A program made the position numbers and the translations under genes. From positions 1 through 32,241 of the forward strand of contig JACCXM010000464.1 of assembly GCA_013697005.1 (NCBI GenBank): a stretch of 32,241 nt of DNA. The letters are read 5' to 3'. This document shows positions 14,932 to 21,190 of the stretch, one piece after another. The notes beneath the pieces were generated by a model, which worked only from the letters and a program-made list of their open reading frames with translations, did not search any database and was not told where the DNA came from. The number at the start of each line of letters is the position of its first letter. The stretch's first letter is position 1. This DNA comes from Chloroflexia bacterium. GTDB taxonomy: Bacteria > Chloroflexota > Chloroflexia > Thermomicrobiales > UBA6265.

Positions 14932-16679
14932 GGCCGCACCGCCGCCGGGGCCAGCAGCAGGCCGAATGCTGCGAGCAGCGGCAGTGCGATCGCCGGGGCG
15001 GTGAGCGTCGGGTATGGCTCATAGCGGAAGGCGGCGGGATCGAGCGCCAGAATCACGATTTCGACGGTGAGCACGGCGATCGCGGCGCCGCTGACGATCC
15101 ATTCCGGCCGCTCCCACAGGGGATCGCGGTAGCGGGTGCGGCGGAGCGCTCTTCCCCCCCTGCTCCGCAGCCCCGCCGCGAAGGTCAAAACCGCCAGCGC
15201 CAGCAGCGCCGCCGAGGCCGCCATCTGACCGAGCGCGAGACAGAAGGCTCCCGTCAGCGCCGCGATCAGACCTACCAGCAGCGAGACGACCTGCCATGGC
15301 CGCGGGATCAGCTCGGGGGCGAGCGGCGCGCCGAAGGCGCGCGCCTCGAGTGCCTCGGCGGTGATCATGGATCGTTCCAGACCCCCAGCCAGGAGCGGCA
15401 TCACCAGCGGAGCGACGTCACGAATGCCACGCGGCCGGTAGCCACGCGCCATCTGCGCTTCCCGGATTTCGGAGAAGGCGACGACCGTGCGCGGCAGATA
15501 GGACCAGGCAATCGATCCGGCCACCGCCAACGGCGCCATCCGCTCGGGGAGGAGCCGCATCATCGCGCTCCAATCGAGCGTTGCGCCAAGCGTGGCGCTG
15601 ACCGCGACGAGGGCGAAAATTGCCATCGCGCTCAGCAGACCGTAGATCAGCGCGTTGAACGTTAGCGGACCGCCCACGATCGGCCAGGACTCCGGCATAG
15701 TGCCGACGATGATGTCGCCGACATGAACCGTGAGCAGATTGAACAGCACGCTCACCGCGCCAAAGACGAGCGCCAGCCGCAACAACGGCCGCCAGCGCGC
15801 CCCCGCGGCCCCTCTGCTCCCTGCCGCCCAGACACCGAGCACCGCGAGCAGCGTGGCCGCAAGCACCCAGGGGTTGCGCCCGAGCAGCAGCGGTAAACTG
15901 GCGGCGATCGCCCAAATCAGCCAGGCCCGCGGATCGAGCGGCCGCGCGCGCATCAATCCCCCCTCTCCCGGCTCGACGGGAGAGGGGGGTAGGGGGGTGA
16001 GGGTCAGCCGCAACAGCACAGAACACCCAATGACCACCAGAATGACAATCGCCACTGCCGTCGTACCCATGTCCGGCGCGGGCGGAGCCGCAAACGCGGC
16101 GACCCCGTCCGGCAGGAAGATGCGCACGCTTGGCGCGTTTCCCTCGCCATCGCTGGCGCCGGCCAGACTCGCGATCTCGGCCACGGGGAGCGCTGGCAAT
16201 TCCGGTTCGTCCGCCGTCCAGCTCCACCCAAAGACGTCGCCGTCCTGGACGTCGGTGGTGCTGGCGCCGAGCGGCTGCCAGGTCCAGATGGCGGGATTGG
16301 CAGCGTCTTGCTGAAAATACTGCCAGTAGGGGGCGTCGGCAGCGGAAGCCTGGCACACGGTGCGCCGGCATTGGCTCACGCCGCAACCCTGCCCGCCGAT
16401 CGCGCAGACTCCCTCGCCGAGTGCACCGAACCCGACGGTAACGACCGGGATACCGCTCCGCTTCAACAGCGCGATGCCGTCGATCTCCTCTTCCGCAAAC
16501 GGCACCCAGGCATACGTGACGCGCCCTTCGGCATCGCGCACGACGAGCCCGGCGTGATTGAGGTGGTCATCCGCCAGGACCGTTCGCGGCGCGAGGAGCA
16601 GACCCAGCAGCAACGCCGCCAGGGAAAGCAGCAGCCAGAGGCGGATGATGTGCCAGGGCATCGCCAACCGCGAGGTCAC
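14928..16679 (-). CDS. ecfT: DUF4430-like extracytoplasmic domain fused to EcfT membrane subunit
   Basis: About 583 residues from the chosen GTG at 16679, which forms a GTGA overlap with the upstream gene; ATG at 16661 is the alternative, and the track's start at 16883 lies inside that gene. Order: signal segment 'IIRLWLLLSLAALLLGLLLAPRTVLA'; an outside domain with 'NHAGLVVRDAEGRVTYAWVPFAEEEIDGIALLKRSG', cysteines in 'CAIGGQGCGVSQCRRTVC', aromatic 'APYWQYFQ' and 'DGDVFGWSW', matching the DUF4430 (transcobalamin beta-domain) plan; a membrane helix 'AVAIVILVVIGCSVLLRL'; then EcfT with coupling motifs 'AQMARGYRPRG' and 'ALEARAFGA'. It links ligand capture outside with energy coupling inside. Between the helix and EcfT, 'PLPPSPVEPGEGGL' is encoded by a REP-like palindrome. 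The cobalamin riboswitch upstream suggests a corrinoid ligand. Confidence 0.88.
   Translation of the reverse strand: MTSRLAMPWHIIRLWLLLSLAALLLGLLLAPRTVLADDHLNHAGLVVRDAEGRVTYAWVPFAEEEIDGIALLKRSGIPVVTVGFGALGEGVCAIGGQGCGVSQCRRTVCQASAADAPYWQYFQQDAANPAIWTWQPLGASTTDVQDGDVFGWSWTADEPELPALPVAEIASLAGASDGEGNAPSVRIFLPDGVAAFAAPPAPDMGTTAVAIVILVVIGCSVLLRLTLTPLPPSPVEPGEGGLMRARPLDPRAWLIWAIAASLPLLLGRNPWVLAATLLAVLGVWAAGSRGAAGARWRPLLRLALVFGAVSVLFNLLTVHVGDIIVGTMPESWPIVGGPLTFNALIYGLLSAMAIFALVAVSATLGATLDWSAMMRLLPERMAPLAVAGSIAWSYLPRTVVAFSEIREAQMARGYRPRGIRDVAPLVMPLLAGGLERSMITAEALEARAFGAPLAPELIPRPWQVVSLLVGLIAALTGAFCLALGQMAASAALLALAVLTFAAGLRSRGGRALRRTRYRDPLWERPEWIVSGAAIAVLTVEIVILALDPAAFRYEPYPTLTAPAIALPLLAAFGLLLAPAAVRP
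15956..16008. repeat. REP-like palindrome inside a coding region
   Basis: CCCCCCTCTCCC, loop GGCTCGAC, GGGAGAGGGGGG, then GGGGGGTGAGGG. Same block order as the element at 4557-4622. Here it falls in frame inside the DUF4430-EcfT gene and is translated as 'LTPLPPSPVEPGEGGL', a linker between the membrane anchor and the EcfT domain. Confidence 0.7.
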
Positions 16680-17866
16680 GCCGCGCGCGCGAGCGGAAGA
16701 CATCCTGCAGGAAGCGTGTCGTCGCCCGCCGCGCACCCCGTGGCCACGGGGAGAGGCAGACCGGCCATCGCCGGAATCGCTTGCAGGGTCGCCAGCAGAT
16801 TCGGCTCCTCGTCGCTCACCAGGTAGCGCAACCCGCCATCGGGCGTCTGGAACCGCGCCAAAGCGAGCGGCGCGTTGCCCCATTCGCGTGCCGCGGGATT
16901 CTCGCCAGCGGCAATCAGTGCCTGCGCGACGAGCGCGGTCGAGTTGGCATCGGCGACGAGGGGATCGCTGGGTCCATAGGCGAATCCACTTCCGTCCGGA
17001 GCGGACAGCGACGCCAGGAACGCCAGGCCACGCTCGACCATCGGGTCATCGCCGTGACCGCTCGCGGCCAGCGCCTGGACAACGAGCGCGGTCGTGTTCG
17101 AGTCCGCGCTACCGGGCGCGGTCGAGCCGTCGAACGCCCACCCACCATCCGGCCCCTGGCTGGCGCGCAATGGATCGATCGCGGTCTCGGGAATCGTCTC
17201 GCCCGCGGCAACCAGGGCAATGAGCACCAGCGCGTGGTCGTAGAGATCGTCGCCATAGATACCGGCGACCCCGTCCGGAACCGGGGTGGCCAGCGGCGCG
17301 GTCATCGCCGCGACGAGATCGAGACCGCCGAAATCGCGTGGATCGCGCCCACCGGTGACTGCCGCCAGGGCGAGTTTCGCCGCCTGCCCGGGCCCGGTCT
17401 GAGCATAGGGCGCCCCGTTCTGCTCCAGATACGCGATCGCCGCAGCGAGCGATGCGGCCGCGGCAGGATCGCTCTCCTGAGCGGCGAAGAGCGCCATCGC
17501 GGCGTCGGTCGTCACCCCCGGATCGAGCACGCCATCGAATCCAGGGAACCCCCCGCCGGGATCCTGCTGTGCCCGCAACCAGCGCGACGCCGCCTCGATC
17601 GGCGACATCGCGGTGCTCTCCGAAACTGCTTCGGGTGTCGCCTCCTGCGCAAGCGCGGGTGCCGGAATGAACGGACCAACGTGAAGCGCCACGATGAGAC
17701 TGACGATGAAAATGAGCGGAGCACGGGGGGGATCGGCTGTAGGGGCGACGCCCGCGTCGCCCGCCTTACCCCACGGCGATGCGACGGAGTTCCAGAACCC
17801 GGTCCCCAGCCTTGAAGTTGAGAGATCGGCTATCGACGTGAGCTCGGCCCGCGGCGCGCGCGGCAT
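16676..17866 (-). CDS. Secreted alpha/alpha-barrel repeat protein (prenyltransferase/transcobalamin-alpha-like)
   Basis: First gene of the riboswitch operon, 396 residues from ATG 17866, which follows AAAGGA at 7 bases. The track's start at 17950 lies inside the riboswitch and is rejected. After a long N-terminal stretch comes a signal-like helix 'LIFIVSLIVALHVGPFIPAPALAQEATPEA'. The body repeats helix pairs: 'AASRWLRAQQDPGGGFPGFDGVLDPGVTTDAAMALFAAQ', 'QGPDGGWAFDGSTAPGSADSNTTALVVQALAA', and 'SGFAYGPSDPLVADANSTALVAQALIAAGE', the pattern of squalene-cyclase/prenyltransferase barrels and of the alpha domain of intrinsic factor and transcobalamin. The cyclase DxDD acid motif is not seen, so a binding role fits better than catalysis. 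Its stop overlaps the next start (GTGA). Probable extracytoplasmic corrinoid binder, by context. Confidence 0.82.
   Translation of the reverse strand: MPRAPRAELTSIADLSTSRLGTGFWNSVASPWGKAGDAGVAPTADPPRAPLIFIVSLIVALHVGPFIPAPALAQEATPEAVSESTAMSPIEAASRWLRAQQDPGGGFPGFDGVLDPGVTTDAAMALFAAQESDPAAAASLAAAIAYLEQNGAPYAQTGPGQAAKLALAAVTGGRDPRDFGGLDLVAAMTAPLATPVPDGVAGIYGDDLYDHALVLIALVAAGETIPETAIDPLRASQGPDGGWAFDGSTAPGSADSNTTALVVQALAASGHGDDPMVERGLAFLASLSAPDGSGFAYGPSDPLVADANSTALVAQALIAAGENPAAREWGNAPLALARFQTPDGGLRYLVSDEEPNLLATLQAIPAMAGLPLPVATGCAAGDDTLPAGCLPLARAA
17743..17762. repeat. Palindrome GGGCGACGC-CC-GCGTCGCCC in the N-terminal coding part
   Basis: Two perfect 9-base arms separated by two bases, inside a GTAGGGGCGACGC context that resembles a dispersed element of Chloroflexota-type genomes (from memory). 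It lies between the ribosome site and the signal helix of the barrel protein and encodes part of an otherwise odd N-terminal extension (GDAGVAPTADPP). Confidence 0.5.
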
Positions 17867-17899
17867 CGGCTGTCCTTTCCCTTTCGCGCGAAGGGCGTC

Positions 17900-18080
17900 G
17901 GACGCGGTCGGCTGGGTGATCTGACTTCGCCGCCGGAGTGTTTCCGGCAAGCGTCACAGTTGCGGGACAGTGCCGGTTTTGCACCGGCTTCCCCCAGATC
18001 AGCCCAACGGCGCATCGCGCCCTGGGCTTTCTCTCCGCATGAACGCTCTTGAATTTTCAGCGCCAGTAGCGACACCGGCG
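17900..18080 (-). promoter_or_regulatory. Cobalamin (B12) riboswitch
   Basis: Reading the minus strand, the core contains GGGAAGCCGGTGCAAAACCG, then GGCACTGTCCCGCAACTGTG, the conserved B12-box region, and the 3' part CGAAGTCAGATCACCCAGCC. A 5' GGTG segment and AAAATTCAAGAG joining region precede it. Together these are the diagnostic parts of the cobalamin aptamer in the right order, ending about 35 bases before the ATG of the barrel protein. It should lower expression of the three-gene ECF operon when adenosylcobalamin or a related corrinoid is plentiful, probably by hiding the ribosome site, as no terminator T-run is seen. Exact ends are approximate. Confidence 0.9.
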
Positions 18081-18123
18081 CGTCGCGAGTGTGGCACTCG
18101 CCTCATGGAGTGTCAATCAGGAA

Positions 18124-18252
18124 AGGTGATAGGGTGGTAGGGTGATAGGGTGACGGAGATGGGACACGGGATGAGAACTCGGCAACCGTCGGCGATTCGT
18201 TCCCATGACCCCAGCACCCTATGACCCTATCACCCCATGACCCGATCACCCT
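18124..18252. repeat. Octamer-repeat inverted arms upstream of and into the TauE gene
   Basis: The left arm (about 18124-18155) has GGTGATAG, GGTGGTAG, GGTGATAG, GGTGACGG. The right arm (about 18202-18252) has six units such as CCCATGAC, CCTATCAC, CCCATGAC, CCGATCAC. The arms can pair, and the right arm runs across the start codon of the TauE/SafE gene. Same family as 2130-2218 and 9921-9953. Confidence 0.75.
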
Positions 18253-19084
18253 CATCGCGATTGGCGTGGTGGCCGCGGTGGCCGCCATCCTCGGGTCGAT
18301 GCTCGGGTTGGGTGGCGGGGTGTTTCTCGTTCCGATCCTCACCCTCTTCTTTGGCATCGATCCCAAATTCGCCGTCGGCGCCAGCGCGGTGGTCGTCGTC
18401 ACCAACTCGGTGGTCGGCTCGACTAACCACCTGCGCATCCGCTTCACCAATCCCCGCTTGGCGATGCTGCTCCAGATCGCCACCGCCGCGGGAGCGATCG
18501 CCGGCGCGCTCTATGGTGTCGTCGCCGATCCGCGGGTCATCTATGGTGTCTTCGGCGGGGTATTGATCTATGCCGCCGTCTCGATGGTGATCCGCCGCGA
18601 GCGGAGTGTTTCCGCACCGCCGATCGACACCCCCGATCCCCTGCGCCTGGGCGCCGCCTTCCGCGATCCCGCCATTGGCTCGGATGTCGGATACATTCCG
18701 GGCAACGCCGGCTGGGGAATGGGCGTCGGCGTCGGCGCGGGTGTCATCTCGGGCATGCTGGGGGTCGGGGGCGGGGTGGTGATGGTGCCGGCGATGAACC
18801 TGCTGATGCGGGTACCGGTGAAAGCCGCGGTGGGCACCTCGACCTTCATGGTCGGCATCACCTCGGTGGCGACTGCCTTCGTCTTCTATTCGCAAGGCTT
18901 CATCGATCCAACGCTAGTCGTACCGGCCATCGTCGGGGTCTTCCTCGGGGGCCAGATCGGATCGCGCCTCACCCGCCGCATCCGGGCGCAGCGGCTATCG
19001 CTGCTCTTCTCGCTGATCCTGCTCTACCTGGGTGTCTCGCTGCTGTTCCGGGCCTTGGAGATTCCGGCGCCGTGGCAAGCATGA
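18221..19084 (+). CDS. TauE/SafE family sulfite/organosulfur exporter-like permease
   Basis: A 287-residue inner-membrane protein with about eight helices in two homologous halves. Each half has the family's glycine-rich loop: 'ILGSMLGLGGGVFLVPILTLFFGI' near residue 23 and 'GVISGMLGVGGGVVMVPAMNLLMRVPVKAAVGTS' near residue 180. The family moves small anions such as sulfite, sulfoacetate or related compounds, usually outward. The start at ATG 18221 lies inside octamer repeats and the first eleven residues (MTLSPHDPITL) are repeat-encoded; no ribosome site is visible, so the repeat seems to have supplied the start. Its stop overlaps the next start (ATGA). Followed by DUF1634, its usual partner, and an MTA/SAH nucleosidase-like gene, which suggests sulfur metabolism. 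Confidence 0.92.
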   Translation: MTLSPHDPITLIAIGVVAAVAAILGSMLGLGGGVFLVPILTLFFGIDPKFAVGASAVVVVTNSVVGSTNHLRIRFTNPRLAMLLQIATAAGAIAGALYGVVADPRVIYGVFGGVLIYAAVSMVIRRERSVSAPPIDTPDPLRLGAAFRDPAIGSDVGYIPGNAGWGMGVGVGAGVISGMLGVGGGVVMVPAMNLLMRVPVKAAVGTSTFMVGITSVATAFVFYSQGFIDPTLVVPAIVGVFLGGQIGSRLTRRIRAQRLSLLFSLILLYLGVSLLFRALEIPAPWQA

Positions 19085-19500
19085 ATCACCAAACGGCGGA
19101 CGAACCCGGGATGGAGCATCCAGAGGTGACGGCAACGGGACTCCTGGCCGCGCGCACCGAGCGGTTGTCTCCTTTGTATGACGCCGCGATCTGGACCTTC
19201 ACCTGGGGGTTCCGGCTTGGTGCGGCGCTCCTGTTGCTCGGTATCGTGATGGCGCTCGTCAAACAGGAACCACTCGGCCGCGAGGCCGATCCGTTCGCTG
19301 AGGTCATCGGTCAGGTGCGGGCTGGGCATGCCTCGGGGGTCATCGACCTGGCGATCCTCTGGTTCATGTTCACCCCGGTAGTCACCGTGATCGTGGTCGC
19401 CGCCACGTTCTGGCGCTTGGGCGACCGGCGCTACGCCCTCCTCTCGCTGGTCGTGCTGGCCATTCTCGGCGCGAGCATCGCCCTTGCCCTCAACCGATGA
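19081..19500 (+). CDS. DUF1634 family membrane protein
   Basis: A 139-residue protein with three predicted membrane helices: 'FRLGAALLLLGIVMALV', 'LAILWFMFTPVVTVIVVAATFW' and 'ALLSLVVLAILGASIALAL'. Size, helix spacing and position right after a TauE/SafE gene fit DUF1634, which is commonly paired with that permease and of unknown function. The ATG at 19081 lies in an ATGA overlap with the permease stop, so I prefer it to the GTG at 19072 used by the track. The stop is again overlapped by an ATGA at 19497. Confidence 0.85.
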   Translation: MNHQTADEPGMEHPEVTATGLLAARTERLSPLYDAAIWTFTWGFRLGAALLLLGIVMALVKQEPLGREADPFAEVIGQVRAGHASGVIDLAILWFMFTPVVTVIVVAATFWRLGDRRYALLSLVVLAILGASIALALNR

Positions 19501-19535
19501 CCCGCAACCCGAAACATCACAATGGAGGTCGTGCC

Positions 19536-20354
19536 GTGGGAATGAATGACGCTTCCCCCGACGTCGCGCCGATCGCCGTCGTCGTCGCCATGGAATCGGA
19601 GCTGCAGCACTTGCTGCATCTGACGACTCCGGTGCGCGAGGCGCGCGAGGGACCGTGGCGGGACCGCTTCGTCATGGCCGGCGATGTGCCGCTGATCGCA
19701 CTCTGTTGTGGGATCGGGATGGTCAATGCCGCCGCCGGGACCGAGCATATCGTCAGCCGCTACGCGCCGCGCGCGGTGCTCAACTATGGCTGTGTGGGCG
19801 CCCACCGGCGCGACATCCTGCCCGGTGACGTCATCATCGGCGATGGCGCGGTCAACCACGGCGCGGTGCATATTCTCGCCAACGGCGACGAGTATTTTCC
19901 GGGGCAGGAATATCAGTTCGCCGGTGAAGAGGTGGCCCAGACCGAGCTCGCCACCGATCCCGTCCTACGCGACCTAACCATCGCAGCCGCCCGCGACTGG
20001 GCTCCAGACCCATGGCCGCAAGGACTCAATCTCCCGCCCGGTATCGAACAGCGCCCGCCCCAAACGCACGTCGGCCGCGTCGGCTCGGCCGATCAATGGA
20101 ACCAGGCCCACACCCGCATCGACACCCTCCACGCCCGCCACCGCACACTCTGCGAAGACATGGAAGCGGCCGCCATCGCCCAGGTCTGCGCCCGCCACGG
20201 CGTGCCCTTCATGACCGTCAAAGACGTCTCCAATAACGAGTACCACGTCCTGACCGAGCTCGTCGGCGAGATCGACGTCCTCCCGGCTGAAGAAGTCGGA
20301 CGCCGGGCGGCAGAGCTGCTGGTGCGGACAATCGCGCGGATCGGGATGGGCTGA
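19536..20354 (+). CDS. Phosphorylase-superfamily nucleosidase, MTA/SAH nucleosidase-like
   Basis: A 272-residue enzyme that should cleave the glycosidic bond of 5'-methylthioadenosine or S-adenosylhomocysteine. Motifs: 'VVVAMESELQHLL' with the early catalytic Glu region, 'LIALCCGIGMVNAAAGTEHIVSRYAPRAVLNYGCVGA', 'LPGDVIIGDGAVNHGA', the ribose-binding 'LCEDMEAAAIAQVCARHGVPFMTVKDVSNN', where Met-Glu and the late Asp are the key residues. An ATG at 19497 overlaps the preceding gene, but GGAGG at 19524 sits 7 bases before GTG 19536, giving the family-like start; the first ATG would add 13 unlikely residues. It is longer than typical bacterial Mtn (about 230) due to an insert near 'WAPDPWPQGLNLPPGIEQRPPQTHVG'. 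A purine or other nucleoside substrate is possible. Confidence 0.85.
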   Translation: MGMNDASPDVAPIAVVVAMESELQHLLHLTTPVREAREGPWRDRFVMAGDVPLIALCCGIGMVNAAAGTEHIVSRYAPRAVLNYGCVGAHRRDILPGDVIIGDGAVNHGAVHILANGDEYFPGQEYQFAGEEVAQTELATDPVLRDLTIAAARDWAPDPWPQGLNLPPGIEQRPPQTHVGRVGSADQWNQAHTRIDTLHARHRTLCEDMEAAAIAQVCARHGVPFMTVKDVSNNEYHVLTELVGEIDVLPAEEVGRRAAELLVRTIARIGMG

Positions 20355-20357
20355 TTC

Positions 20358-20386
20358 TTGACACCGTATGCGAGTATTGGGATAAC
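20358..20386 (+). promoter_or_regulatory. Promoter of the toxin-antitoxin pair
   Basis: A perfect -35 TTGACA (20358-20363) and GATAAC (20381-20386) are separated by exactly 17 bases, four bases after the nucleosidase stop. Expected transcription start is about 20393, leaving almost no leader before the conserved part of the toxin. Confidence 0.6.
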
Positions 20387-20395
20387 GAGGTCTAC

Positions 20396-20755
20396 CTGGC
20401 GCGGCGGCGGCTGGAGTATGTCGGCAGAAGCCAACATGACCTCTGCAGGTTTCCCGAGGATGTGCAGGAAATCGTCGTCTTCGCCCTCCTCGAGGCGCAG
20501 GATGGACATAAGCACAAGAACGCGAAGCCGCTCGCTCGGTTTCATGGCGCGGGCGTTCTCGAAATCGCCCTCAGGTACAAGTCGGATGCGTATCGCGTGA
20601 TCTATACCCTCGATTTGGCGGGAGTTGTCTATGTCCTTCATGCGTTCAAGAAAAAGTCAGTGAGGGGTATTGCGACGCGTCGCGAAGACATCGCATTGAT
20701 CGAGCAGCGCCTCAGGACCGCGGCGCAAATCCATGAGCAAAGGAGAAACACATGA
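20396..20755 (+). CDS. HigB/RelE-type toxin, phage-derived Gp49-like family
   Basis: An mRNA-interferase-type toxin of about 119 residues. The track begins at GTG 20462, which cuts the conserved N-terminus. In the same frame upstream lie 'RRRLEYVGRSQHDLCRFPEDVQEIV', equivalent to the family's 'VxWxGSSxxDLRxFPxxVR', so translation must start earlier. No ATG, GTG or TTG occurs in frame after the promoter; CTG 20396 is the most likely start, on a nearly leaderless message. Other family blocks: 'AKPLARFHGAGVLEIALRYKSDAYRVIYTL' and 'VYVLHAFKKKSVRGIATRREDIALIEQRL', where the Lys/Arg-rich segment carries catalytic and RNA-binding residues. It overlaps the antitoxin start by four bases (ATGA). Toxin-first order is usual for higBA. 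Confidence 0.82.
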   Translation: MARRRLEYVGRSQHDLCRFPEDVQEIVVFALLEAQDGHKHKNAKPLARFHGAGVLEIALRYKSDAYRVIYTLDLAGVVYVLHAFKKKSVRGIATRREDIALIEQRLRTAAQIHEQRRNT

Positions 20756-21087
20756 TCGGTGAGCCAGCGTCGACGAGCAGCTCGGGCAATCCATTTGCCG
20801 ATCTTGGGATGTCCGATGCAGACACCCGGCTCGCCAAAGCCAGGATCGCCCAGAAGATCACCGCCATCATGAGAGACCGCGGCCTCACGCAACGGGAGGT
20901 GGCGAAGGTCCTGGACATCAGCCAGCCAAGAGTCTCCGAAATCACCCGCGGCCAACTGAAGGACGTTTCGCTGCAGCGGCTGATGGAGCTGGTGAAGAGT
21001 CTCGACATGGACGTGGAGATCACCGTCATCCCGAACCCCGAGCCGGCTCAACGAAGTGCGCGCCTGGTCGTTCGGGAAATGGCGTAG
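20752..21087 (+). CDS. XRE-family antitoxin, HigA-type
   Basis: A 111-residue DNA-binding antitoxin partnered with the preceding toxin. The helix-turn-helix is 'RGLTQREVAKVLDISQPRVSEITRG' at about residues 44-68, followed by 'LMELVKSLDMDVEITVIP', the standard end of the HTH_37 group found beside Gp49-like toxins. The N-terminal 'NPFADLGMSDADTRLAKARIAQKI' is likewise typical. The ATG sits in an ATGA overlap with the toxin stop and an AAAGGAG ribosome site lies inside the toxin gene. It should neutralise the toxin and repress the promoter at 20358. Confidence 0.92.
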   Translation: MIGEPASTSSSGNPFADLGMSDADTRLAKARIAQKITAIMRDRGLTQREVAKVLDISQPRVSEITRGQLKDVSLQRLMELVKSLDMDVEITVIPNPEPAQRSARLVVREMA

Positions 21088-21118
21088 GAATCCTGGTCCC
21101 CACCCGGTACGGACCATT

Positions 21119-21163
21119 TGAAGAGATCGGCCGCCGGGCGGCGGAGCTGCACGATCGCGCGGA
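21119..21163 (+). repeat. Partial second copy of the nucleosidase 3' end
   Basis: A 32-base stretch (TGAAGAGATCGGCCGCCGGG and on) matches 20288-20319 in the nucleosidase gene at 28 of 32 positions, then after a short gap shares ATCGCGCGGA. The copy encodes EEIGRRAAEL against EEVGRRAAEL in the intact gene. It brackets the toxin-antitoxin pair on the far side. Confidence 0.6.
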
Positions 21164-21190
21164 GTGGCCGAGCGCGGACGCTGCTATCTC

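Noticed and set aside
16680-16883. N-terminal extension of the EcfT fusion frame
   Set aside because: It overlaps the end of the barrel-protein gene and has random-looking composition; the signal segment begins after GTG 16679.
17867-17950. N-terminal extension of the barrel protein
   Set aside because: It falls inside the cobalamin riboswitch; the ribosome site supports ATG 17866.
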